A DNA stretch of 64,000 nucleotides, taken from the NCBI RefSeq assembly GCF_009857135.1, contig NZ_CP047318.1:4898001-4962000 (forward strand). Reading direction: 5' to 3'. The notes under the pieces are model-generated. The model had not been told where the DNA came from. It saw nothing but the letters and a program-made list of their open reading frames with translations, and ran no database searches. This stretch comes from Streptomyces sp. HM190 (GTDB lineage: Bacteria; Actinomycetota; Actinomycetes; Streptomycetales; Streptomycetaceae). Both the position numbers and the translations under genes were made by a program. This document shows, piece by piece, positions 51,051-58,537 of the stretch (position 1 is its first letter; each line of letters opens with the position of its first letter).

Positions 51051-51656
51051 ATGACCGACCCCGTGACGCTGGACGGCGAGGGCACCATCGGCGAGTTCGA
51101 CGAGAAGCGCGCCGAGAACGCCGTACGAGAGTTGCTGATCGCGGTCGGGGAGGACCCGGACCGGGAAGGGCTGCGGGAGACGCCGGCGCGGGTGGCGCGG
51201 GCGTACAAGGAGATCTTCGCGGGGCTGTGGCAGAAGCCCGAGGACGTGCTGACCACGACGTTCGACCTCGGGCACGACGAGATGGTGCTCGTGAAGGACA
51301 TCGAGGTGTACTCGACCTGTGAGCATCATCTGGTCCCGTTCCGTGGCGTGGCTCACGTCGGATACATTCCGGCCACCAGCGGGAAGATCACCGGGCTGTC
51401 CAAGCTGGCCCGGCTCGTGGATGTCTACGCCCGCCGCCCGCAGGTGCAGGAACGACTCACCACCCAGATCGCCGACTCGCTGATGGAGATTCTGGAACCG
51501 CGCGGGGTGATCGTGGTCGTGGAGTGCGAGCACATGTGCATGTCGATGCGGGGCATCCGCAAGCCCGGAGCCAAGACCCTCACCTCGGCGGTGCGCGGGC
51601 AGCTGCGGGACGCCGCGACGCGGAACGAGGCGATGAGTCTCATCATGGCCCGCTGA
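51051..51656 (+). CDS. folE: GTP cyclohydrolase I
   Basis: 201 residues. Hallmarks: REGLRETPARVARAYKEIFA, VYSTCEHHLVPFRGVAHVGY (zinc Cys/His), KITGLSKLARLVDVYARRPQ, CEHMCMSMRGIRKPGAKT. Makes 7,8-dihydroneopterin triphosphate from GTP, the first step to tetrahydrofolate. First of the folate genes; folP begins 59 bp later. Confidence 0.97.
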   Translation: MTDPVTLDGEGTIGEFDEKRAENAVRELLIAVGEDPDREGLRETPARVARAYKEIFAGLWQKPEDVLTTTFDLGHDEMVLVKDIEVYSTCEHHLVPFRGVAHVGYIPATSGKITGLSKLARLVDVYARRPQVQERLTTQIADSLMEILEPRGVIVVVECEHMCMSMRGIRKPGAKTLTSAVRGQLRDAATRNEAMSLIMAR

Positions 51657-51715
51657 CCGGCCCCGTCGGCGGGAGCGGCCGACCACGGTCCTTCCCGGGG
51701 GCCTACGCTTGTCGT

Positions 51716-52582
51716 ATGAGCAAGCTGAACCGGCGCGGCCGAGTGGCTGGTATGCCTCCGTGGGACCGCTGCGCGGTCATGGGCGTCGTGAACGTCACCC
51801 CGGACTCCTTCTCCGACGGCGGCCGCTGGTTCGACACCACGGCGGCCGTCAAACACGGCCTGGAACTGGTGGCGGAGGGCGCCGACCTGGTCGACGTGGG
51901 CGGTGAGTCGACCCGTCCCGGCGCCACCCGCGTCGACGAGGCCGAGGAACTGCGGCGGGTCGTCCCCGTCGTGCGGGGCCTGGCCTCCGAGGGCGTCACC
52001 GTTTCCGTGGACACCGTGCGCGCCTCGGTCGCCGAGCAGGCGCTCGCAGCCGGAGCCACCCTCGTCAACGACGTCAGCGGCGGTCTCGCCGACCCCGCGA
52101 TGATCCCGGTCGTCGCCGCGGCCGGAGCCCCCTTCGTGGTCATGCACTGGCGGGGCTTCCTGGAGGGCGGCAACGTCAAGGGCGTGTACGAGGACGTCGT
52201 CTCCGAGGTGGTCGACGAACTGCACGCGCGGGTGGAGGCCGTTCTGGAGGGCGGCGTCGCCCCCGACCGCGTCATCGTCGACCCCGGGCTCGGCTTCTCC
52301 AAGGACGCCGAGCACGATCTCACGCTGCTCGCCCACCTCGACCGGCTGCTCGGACTCGGCCACCCCCTGCTGGTCGCCGCCTCCCGCAAGCGGTTCCTCG
52401 GCCGGGTGCTCGCCGGACCCGAGGGCGCCCCGCCGCCCGCGCGGGAACGGGACGCCGCCACCGCCGCCGTCTCCGCCCTCGCCGCCCAGCAGGGCGCCTG
52501 GGCCGTCCGCGTGCACGAGGTGCGCGCCACCGCCGACGCCGTCCGCGTCGCCCGCGCGATCGAAGGAGCCCGGGAGCGGTGA
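51716..52582 (+). CDS. folP: Dihydropteroate synthase
   Basis: 288 residues. Signatures: MGVVNVTPDSFSDGGRWFDT, LVDVGGESTRPGA, the SVDTVRASVAEQAL strand, LVNDVSGGLADP, VIVDPGLGFSKDAEHDLTLL, LLVAASRKRFLGRVL. Joins p-aminobenzoate to hydroxymethyl-dihydropterin; the sulfonamide target. GTGA overlap with the next gene. Confidence 0.97.
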   Translation: MSKLNRRGRVAGMPPWDRCAVMGVVNVTPDSFSDGGRWFDTTAAVKHGLELVAEGADLVDVGGESTRPGATRVDEAEELRRVVPVVRGLASEGVTVSVDTVRASVAEQALAAGATLVNDVSGGLADPAMIPVVAAAGAPFVVMHWRGFLEGGNVKGVYEDVVSEVVDELHARVEAVLEGGVAPDRVIVDPGLGFSKDAEHDLTLLAHLDRLLGLGHPLLVAASRKRFLGRVLAGPEGAPPPARERDAATAAVSALAAQQGAWAVRVHEVRATADAVRVARAIEGARER

Positions 52583-53079
52583 GTTCGGCCCACACCGACG
52601 TCGAACAGGTGGAACTCGCCAACACGGCCTTCTACGAGGCGATGGAGCAGGGCGACTTCGAGACGCTCTCGTCGCTCTGGCTGGACCCCGCCGACCTGGG
52701 CGTGGACGAGGAGTACCACGACCCCGCCGGGACCGGCGTGATCTCCTGCGTGCACCCCGGCTGGCCGGTGCTCACCGGCCGCGGCGAGGTGCTGCGGTCC
52801 TACGCGCTGATCATGGCGAACACCGAGTACATCCAGTTCTTCCTCACCGACGTGCACGTCTCCGTCACCGGGGACACCGCTCTGGTGACGTGCACCGAGA
52901 ACATCCTCAGCGGAGGGCCAGCCCCGGACGGGAGCGACGAACTGGGGCCGCTCGTCGGACAGCTCGTCGTCGCCACGAACGTGTTCCGCCGTACGGCCGA
53001 CGGCTGGCGGCTCTGGTCGCACCACGCCTCTCCCGTGCTCACCGAATCCGCCGACGAGGGCGAGGAGTCACCCTCCTGA
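52579..53079 (+). CDS. SnoaL-like (NTF2-fold) protein in the folate operon
   Basis: 166 residues from GTG, overlapping the folP stop by 4 nt. NTF2/SnoaL_3-like pattern: NTAFYEAMEQGDFETLSSLW, VHPGWPVLTGRGEVLRSYAL, VVATNVFRRTADGWRLWSHH. Its place between folP and folB is conserved in Streptomyces from memory, implying a link to folate or pterin metabolism. A catalytic or binding role has not been assigned. Confidence 0.82.
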   Translation: MSSAHTDVEQVELANTAFYEAMEQGDFETLSSLWLDPADLGVDEEYHDPAGTGVISCVHPGWPVLTGRGEVLRSYALIMANTEYIQFFLTDVHVSVTGDTALVTCTENILSGGPAPDGSDELGPLVGQLVVATNVFRRTADGWRLWSHHASPVLTESADEGEESPS

Positions 53080-53095
53080 ACCGGGGGCGTGCCGC

Positions 53096-53133
53096 CGGAC
53101 GGGCCGTGACGTGACGGGGAACACGGCCGTCCG
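53096..53133. terminator. Possible hairpin after the SnoaL-like gene
   Basis: CGGACGGGCCGTG and CACGGCCGTCCG pair with one bulge. The 250-bp gap before folB (53080-53328) otherwise shows only a folB leader with AGGAG. Confidence 0.45.
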
Positions 53134-53328
53134 GGTGGGCGCGGCGCCCGGCGTGTGAGCCATCGTGTCCCTTGCGGGAAACGCCCGGTGAACCCCTACC
53201 CCCCGGGGAGTGGGCACGGCCTTCCCCGGGAAGGCGCTGTCCGTGCCCGCAGGTAGATTCGAGGTGGCCGGTGCCCCGACCGCACCGGAGGACACCGGCC
53301 CGTACCGACGACTGCAGGAGTGATTCGC

Positions 53329-53688
53329 GTGGATCGTGTCGCGCTGCGCGGCCTGAGGGCCCGCGGGTACCACGGGGTGTTCCCGCACGAACGCGAGGAG
53401 GGCCAGACCTTCGTCGTGGACCTCACGCTGGGCCTGGACACCCGGCCGGCCGCGGCCGACGACGACCTCACGAAGACCGTGCACTACGGGATCGTGGCGG
53501 AGGAGGTCGTGCGCATCGTCGAGGGCGAGCCGGTGAATCTCATCGAGACCCTCGCCGAGCGCATCGCCCGCGTCTGTCTGGGGCACGAGGGGGTCCAGGA
53601 GGTCGAGGTGAGCGTCCACAAGCCGAACGCCCCGATCACCGTCCCCTTCGACGACGTGACCGTCACCATCACCCGGAGCCGAGTATGA
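53329..53688 (+). CDS. folB: Dihydroneopterin aldolase
   Basis: 119 residues from GTG, with AGGAG about 8 nt upstream; a GTG at 53320 overlaps that site. Landmarks: LRGLRARGYHGVFPHEREEG (catalytic Glu/Tyr region), FVVDLTLGLDTRPAA, TVHYGIVAEEVVRIVEGEPV, NLIETLAERIA and HKPNAPITVPF (catalytic Lys). Cleaves dihydroneopterin to hydroxymethyl-dihydropterin and glycolaldehyde. ATGA overlap with folK. Confidence 0.96.
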   Translation: MDRVALRGLRARGYHGVFPHEREEGQTFVVDLTLGLDTRPAAADDDLTKTVHYGIVAEEVVRIVEGEPVNLIETLAERIARVCLGHEGVQEVEVSVHKPNAPITVPFDDVTVTITRSRV

Positions 53689-54296
53689 CCGCGTTCTTCG
53701 CCGGGGGTCAGAGCGACCCGACCGTCCAGCCGGTGCCCGCCTCAGTGGTGCGCCAGGTGGACGAGGCCGACACGACCCTGCAGAACCCCCGGCGTGCCGT
53801 GCTCTCCCTCGGCTCCAACCTCGGCAACCGCCTGGAGAACCTCCAGGGCGCCGTCGACGCGCTGGAGGACACACCCGGCGTCCGCGTGAAGGCCGTGTCC
53901 CCGGTGTACGAGACGGAGCCGTGGGGCGTCGCGCCGGGCAGCCAGCCCTCGTACTTCAACGCGGTCGTCGTCCTGAAGACCACGCTGCCCCCGTCGTCCC
54001 TCCTGGAGCGCGCGCAGGCCGTCGAGGAGGCCTTCCACCGCGTCCGCGACGAGCGGTGGGGGCCGCGCACACTGGACGTCGACATCGTCGCCTACGCCGA
54101 CGTGGTCTCCGACGACCCCGTCCTGACCCTGCCGCACCCCCGCGCGCACGAACGGGCCTTCGTCCTCGCGCCCTGGCACGACGTGGAGCCGGGGGCCCTG
54201 CTCGCCGGCCGCGGCCCGGTGGCCGGACTCCTCGACGGCCTCACCCGCGAAGGCGTGTCGCCCCGTGCCGACCTGGAACTCCACCTGCCCGAGTAG
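53685..54296 (+). CDS. folK: 2-amino-4-hydroxy-6-hydroxymethyldihydropteridine pyrophosphokinase
   Basis: 203 residues. HPPK motifs: AVLSLGSNLGNRLENLQGAV, SPVYETEPWGVAPGSQPSYF, FHRVRDERWGPRTLDVDIVA (metal Asp pair) and LTLPHPRAHERAFVLAPW. Some 35 extra N-terminal residues precede the conserved part. Supplies the pyrophosphorylated substrate of FolP. Coupled to folB by start/stop overlap. Confidence 0.96.
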   Translation: MTAFFAGGQSDPTVQPVPASVVRQVDEADTTLQNPRRAVLSLGSNLGNRLENLQGAVDALEDTPGVRVKAVSPVYETEPWGVAPGSQPSYFNAVVVLKTTLPPSSLLERAQAVEEAFHRVRDERWGPRTLDVDIVAYADVVSDDPVLTLPHPRAHERAFVLAPWHDVEPGALLAGRGPVAGLLDGLTREGVSPRADLELHLPE

Positions 54297-54417
54297 TCGT
54301 TAAGGTCTACCGGGTCGGGATCGTCACCCGACGCCGCCGGGACCGGGGATCGGACCGACCGTCCGATGCCCGCGGCTCCCGGTGTCCCCGGACCACCGGA
54401 CTCGTCGAAAGGGCATC

Positions 54418-54903
54418 GTGAAAGAGCTGCGCATCAGGACGCTGGCCGCGGTGTTCGTCGTGGCGGGGGTGCTGTCCTGGGCCGGGGCCCGGCTGTGGAA
54501 CTCGGTGGGCACGCTGCCGAGCGTGCCGCTGGCCGCGCCCATCGTCCTCGCCCTGATCGCCGCCGTCCTCACCGCCACGGCCCTCTCGATCCGCAGCCGG
54601 CTCAAGGCCCAGCGGGAGCGGCAGCCCGACGCCAAGGGGGTCGACCCCCTGATGGCGGCCCGCGCCGTCGTCTTCGGTCAGGCCAGCGCCCTCGTCGCCG
54701 CCCTGGTCTGCGGGATGTACGGCGGTGTGGGGGTCTTCCTCCTGGAGTACCTGGAGGTGCCGGCCCGCCGCGACCAGGCCATCTACGCCGGCGCCTCCGT
54801 CGTCGCGGGCATCGGCGTCATAGTGGCCGCCTTCTTCCTGGAGCGGGTGTGCAGGCTCCCGGAGGACGACGACACCGACGGGGGCGCGGCGCGGGCCGCC
54901 TGA
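54418..54903 (+). CDS. DUF3180 membrane protein
   Basis: 161 residues from GTG with AAAGGG upstream. Four membrane segments (TLAAVFVVAGVLSWAGARLW, APIVLALIAAVLTATALSI, ARAVVFGQASALVAALVCGM, AIYAGASVVAGIGVIVAAFF) and a short acidic tail. The family regularly follows folK in actinobacteria; function unknown. Convergent with the lysyl-PG synthase-like gene. Confidence 0.85.
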   Translation: MKELRIRTLAAVFVVAGVLSWAGARLWNSVGTLPSVPLAAPIVLALIAAVLTATALSIRSRLKAQRERQPDAKGVDPLMAARAVVFGQASALVAALVCGMYGGVGVFLLEYLEVPARRDQAIYAGASVVAGIGVIVAAFFLERVCRLPEDDDTDGGAARAA

Positions 54904-54918
54904 CCCCTCGAACGCGTG

Positions 54919-54973
54919 ACGACCTGGGCGGGAGTCCTCTCGGCGTGGCCGGTGGGGCTCCCGCCCAGGTCGT
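54919..54973. terminator. Bidirectional terminator between convergent genes
   Basis: Arms ACGACCTGGGCGGGAG and CTCCCGCCCAGGTCGT, 16 bp perfect, 23-nt loop. Confidence 0.85.
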
Positions 54974-54983
54974 CCGGGGCGGG

Positions 54984-56912
54984 TCAGGCCGGTTGGGCGG
55001 TTCTTTCGTTCAGGTCGTGGTCGCGTCCGGTGTGGGCGCAGGGGGCCGGGGGCCTCGGGCGGCGGCGCAGGGCGCGGGGGAGGGCGAGGCTGACGAAGCC
55101 CTCGGCCTGCATGGCGGCGAGGCCGATGCGCGGCAGGTCGCGGGAGGCCGCGTAGACGACGAAGCGGGGCTCCCAGCGAGGGCGGAACTTGGCGTTGAAC
55201 TTGTACAGCGACTCGATCTGGAACCAGCGCGAGAGGAAGACGAGCAGGCCGCGCCAGGCGCGCAGGACGGGGCCGGCGCCGATTTTCTCGCCGCGGGCCA
55301 GGGCCGAGCGGAACATCGCGAAGTTCAGGGAGACGCGCTGGACGCCCAGGCCGGGGGCCGCTTCCAGGGCCGCGACGATGAGGAGTTCGTTCATGCCGGG
55401 GTCGGCGGAGCGGTCACGGCGCATCAGGTCGAGGGAGGCGCCGTCGGGGCCCCACGGCACGAAGTGGAGTACGGCCTTCAGGTCGCCGTGGGCGCCGGTG
55501 GCCCCGTCGGCCTTGTGGGCGGTGGCGATCAGGCAGTCCCCGTCGCCCGGGTCGCCGATGCGGCCGAGGGCCATGGAGAAGCCGCGTTCGGTGTCGGTGC
55601 CCCGCCAGTCCTCGGCGGCGCGGCGGATCCGGTCCAGTTCGGCCTCGCCGAGGTCACGGACGCGCCGTACCCGGGTTTCGTAACCCAGGCGCTCGATGCG
55701 CTTCACCATCTGACGCACGTTGCGCATCGCGCGTCCGGCGAGGGAGAAATCCGCCACGTCCACCACCGCCTCGTCGCCCAGTTCGAGGGCGTCGAGGCCG
55801 GTCTCGCGGGTCCACACCTCGGCGCCGGTCTCGGAGCAGCCCATGACGGCGGGGGTCCAGGAGTGGGCCCTCGCCTCGTCCATGAAGCGCTCGATGGCGC
55901 CGGGCCAGGCCTCGACGTCGCCGATCGGGTCGCCGCTGGCGAGCATCACCCCGGACACCACGCGGTACGTCACCGCCGCCTTGCCGCTCGGTGAGAAGAC
56001 GACCGCCTTGTCGCGGCGGAGCGCGAAGTGGCCGAGGGAGTCACGGCCGCCGTGCCGGGCCAGCAGGGCGCGCAGCCGGGTCTCGTCGTCGGCGGTGAGG
56101 CGGGCCGCCGGGTGCTCGGGGCGGAAGGCGAGGTAGATGGTGGTGACGGCGGTCAGCAGGCCGAGGGCGCCGAGCGAGAAGGCGACCGTCCAGGAGGTGT
56201 TGCCGGCGTAGGCCACCGGGCCCTCGAAGCCGAAGAGGCCGTAGATGACGTGTTCGAGGCGTGCGGCGAGGCTCGGGTCGCCGACCATGTGCCCGGCGTG
56301 GGCGCTCACGACGAGCAGGCCGAGGACGATCGAACCGGTGCCCATCAGCATGAAGTTGGCCAGTGCCCGCCAGCGGCTGGTGGGGTCGGGCAGGGCGCGG
56401 AACTCGTCGCGGTGGCGCAGCAGCGGGACGAGCAGCGCCAGGGAGACGAGGACGCCGGCGAGCGAGTGCCGGTAGGTGAACTGGGCGATGGCCCCGGCCG
56501 GCAGCAGCACGACCGCCGCGCGCCAGGCCCGGCGCTTGCGCCGCCGCAGTCCGTGGGCGAGCAGCAGCAGGAGGACTCCCACGCTGAGCGACAGCGCCGC
56601 GGCGAACGGCCCGAGGGCGCCCGGCAGTACTTCCGCCAGCGCGTGCATGCGGCTGTGCCGGAAGCGGGGGAACACGCCGGCGGCGATGTCCACGAGCCCG
56701 ACGAGCGTGCAGGCCCTGGCGACCAGGGCGGGCACCGCTTCGGGGCGCGGCCCGCTCAGCAGGCCGCGTGCGCGCCGAGCGGCGCTCAGCGGGAGCCGGC
56801 CCGAACGGGCCGGAACCCCACCCGACATTTCCCCATCTGTCCTGACAGACATCGCATCCCGTAGTTCCGCGAGAGATCTTGGACCCGGTGCCTTTCCGGC
56901 ATCCGGCGACAT
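54984..56912 (-). CDS. MprF/LysX-like phosphatidylglycerol lysyltransferase (DUF2156)
   Basis: 642 residues from MSPDAGKAPG (AGAGGG just upstream); ATGs at 56852 and 56828 are also plausible. Six or so membrane segments occupy ~75-300 (LAEVLPGALGPFAAALSLSV, LGLLVVSAHAGHMVGDPSLA). The DUF2156 GNAT-like transferase domain follows: LGHFALRRDKAVVFSPSGKA, TYRVVSGVMLASGDPIGD, RGTDTERGFSMALGRIGDP, GMNELLIVAALEAAPGLGVQRVSLNFAMFR. There is no fused lysyl-tRNA synthetase. Probably aminoacylates phosphatidylglycerol, lowering surface charge and antimicrobial-peptide sensitivity. Confidence 0.85.
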   Translation of the reverse strand: MSPDAGKAPGPRSLAELRDAMSVRTDGEMSGGVPARSGRLPLSAARRARGLLSGPRPEAVPALVARACTLVGLVDIAAGVFPRFRHSRMHALAEVLPGALGPFAAALSLSVGVLLLLLAHGLRRRKRRAWRAAVVLLPAGAIAQFTYRHSLAGVLVSLALLVPLLRHRDEFRALPDPTSRWRALANFMLMGTGSIVLGLLVVSAHAGHMVGDPSLAARLEHVIYGLFGFEGPVAYAGNTSWTVAFSLGALGLLTAVTTIYLAFRPEHPAARLTADDETRLRALLARHGGRDSLGHFALRRDKAVVFSPSGKAAVTYRVVSGVMLASGDPIGDVEAWPGAIERFMDEARAHSWTPAVMGCSETGAEVWTRETGLDALELGDEAVVDVADFSLAGRAMRNVRQMVKRIERLGYETRVRRVRDLGEAELDRIRRAAEDWRGTDTERGFSMALGRIGDPGDGDCLIATAHKADGATGAHGDLKAVLHFVPWGPDGASLDLMRRDRSADPGMNELLIVAALEAAPGLGVQRVSLNFAMFRSALARGEKIGAGPVLRAWRGLLVFLSRWFQIESLYKFNAKFRPRWEPRFVVYAASRDLPRIGLAAMQAEGFVSLALPRALRRRPRPPAPCAHTGRDHDLNERTAQPA

Positions 56913-57020
56913 TGCGCCCTCTAGGACGGTGGCTCGGCCACGGAGGTTCAGTCTCCATCGGAAAGCTGAACCAAAGGGCAGGGAAAGACAGGGAAAGAAA
57001 GAACGGCGGGGGACAACCCG

Positions 57021-58145
57021 ATGGGTCTTACGAGCGACAACGTGCTGGTGCTGGCGGTGACGTCCGCCGTGCTGCTGTTCGTCGGCACGGTGTGGCTGTG
57101 GCCGAGGCTGGCACGGCGGGGCTGGCGGCCCGTGTGCGCGCGTGTCGGGATGCTGCTGGCCACGCAGGTCGCCGTCTTCGCGGCGGTCGGCCTCTCCGCG
57201 AACCAGGCCTTCGGGTTCTACGCAGACTGGGCCGACCTCCTCGGCCGGGAGACCGGCCAGGGCGTGGTCGTCGACCACGACGGCGCCGGGACCGGCGGCC
57301 CGTTGCGGGTCCTCGGCGCCCTGCCGGTGGACGTGACGGGCGGCGGCCGGCCCGCGGTCGGCGGGCAGATCCAGAAGGTCGAGATCGTCGGCCGCACCTC
57401 ACGGATCGCCAGCCCCGCGTACGTCTATCTGCCACCCGAGTACTTCCAGCCCCGGTACCGCACCCGCAGCTTCCCGGCGGCCGTCGTCCTCACCGGCTAC
57501 CCGGGCACCGCCGAGGCGCTCATCAAGGGCCTGCACTTCCCGCAGACCGCCCACCGGCTGGCCCGCGACGGCGAGGCGCAGCCGATGATCCTGGTCATGC
57601 TGCGGCCGACAGTGGCGCCGCCGCGCGACACCGAGTGCGTGGACGTGCCGGGCGGCCCGCAGACCGAGACGTTCTTCGCGCGGGACCTGCCCGACGCGGT
57701 CGGCCACCACTACAGGGTCGGCGGACGGCCCGGCAGTTGGGGCGTCGTCGGCGACTCCACCGGCGGGTACTGCGCGCTGAAGCTCGCTCTGCACCACCCG
57801 GGCACGTACACCGCCGGCGCGGGACTCTCGCCGTACTACAGGGCGCCGATCGACCCGACCACCGGTGATCTCTTCCGGGGGAACAGGACGCTGCGGAACG
57901 AGGCCGATCTGTTCTGGTACCTCAAGCACCGGTCCGCGCCCGACACCTCCCTCCTCGTCACCAGCAGCAAACAGGGAGAGGTCAACTACAAGGCCACGCT
58001 GGACTTCATCGCGTTGGCCGAGGAGAAGCAGCCGACGCGGATCTCGTCGATCATCCTCGACAGCGGCGGACACAACTTCAACACATGGCGGCGGGAGATT
58101 CCGGCGACCCTGCAGTGGCTCAGCGGAAGGCTCAGCGACCGGTGA
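57021..58145 (+). CDS. Membrane-anchored esterase-D/antigen 85-like alpha/beta-hydrolase
   Basis: 374 residues. Two N-terminal membrane segments (VLVLAVTSAVLLFVGTVWLW; VGMLLATQVAVFAAVGL) precede an extracytoplasmic hydrolase. Nucleophile elbow SWGVVGDSTGGYCALKLAL (GxSxG as GDSTG); the catalytic His is in SGGHNFNTWRREIP. Resembles esterase-family proteins related to mycobacterial mycolyltransferases, but streptomycetes lack mycolates, so the acyl substrate is unknown. Divergent from the lysyl-PG synthase-like gene. Confidence 0.86.
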   Translation: MGLTSDNVLVLAVTSAVLLFVGTVWLWPRLARRGWRPVCARVGMLLATQVAVFAAVGLSANQAFGFYADWADLLGRETGQGVVVDHDGAGTGGPLRVLGALPVDVTGGGRPAVGGQIQKVEIVGRTSRIASPAYVYLPPEYFQPRYRTRSFPAAVVLTGYPGTAEALIKGLHFPQTAHRLARDGEAQPMILVMLRPTVAPPRDTECVDVPGGPQTETFFARDLPDAVGHHYRVGGRPGSWGVVGDSTGGYCALKLALHHPGTYTAGAGLSPYYRAPIDPTTGDLFRGNRTLRNEADLFWYLKHRSAPDTSLLVTSSKQGEVNYKATLDFIALAEEKQPTRISSIILDSGGHNFNTWRREIPATLQWLSGRLSDR

Positions 58146-58195
58146 GGGGGGTGGGGGCCGGGCCGGTCGGTTATTCCATGGGACAGGTGGGATCC

Positions 58196-58340
58196 AGGCG
58201 ATCGGTGGGATCGGTGGGATCCGCGCGGTCGGTGGGATCGGCATGGTCGGTGGGATCGGTGGGATCGGTGGGATCGGTGGGATCCGCGCGATCGGTGAGG
58301 CCCGTGGAATCCGTGGAATCCGTGGAATCCGTCGAATTGC
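58196..58340. repeat. 9-bp tandem repeat tract
   Basis: Units of ATCGGTGGG run in tandem, changing to (A)TCCGTGGA near 58300; interspersed ATCCGCGCG variants. About 145 bp, frame-preserving in all frames. Located behind the esterase gene in the gene-free gap 58146-58537. The rest of the gap shows only a likely promoter region for the next gene. Confidence 0.85.
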
Positions 58341-58537
58341 GCGGTTGGCGAAAGAGCGGGATGTGGCCAAGGCGTATCTGGAATGACGGGAGTTGATCGA
58401 GTAGAGGAGCCGCCGGTGGGCGCAATGGTGCTCGGGTGGTGAGGGAGCTTGTGAAGGCTTGTGAGAGGTGAGAGGGGCGGCTGAGTTTTTACGGCCCGGG
58501 GCACCACGATTCGCCTACGCGCGGTAAGTTTCTGGCC

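Noticed and set aside
53080..53328. Riboswitch (tetrahydrofolate type) before folB
   Set aside because: Only a simple hairpin is visible; no conserved aptamer pattern could be recognised.
56913..57278. N-terminal extension of the lysyl-PG synthase-like frame
   Set aside because: Overlaps the divergent esterase gene and its signal region; no similarity and no ribosome-binding site.
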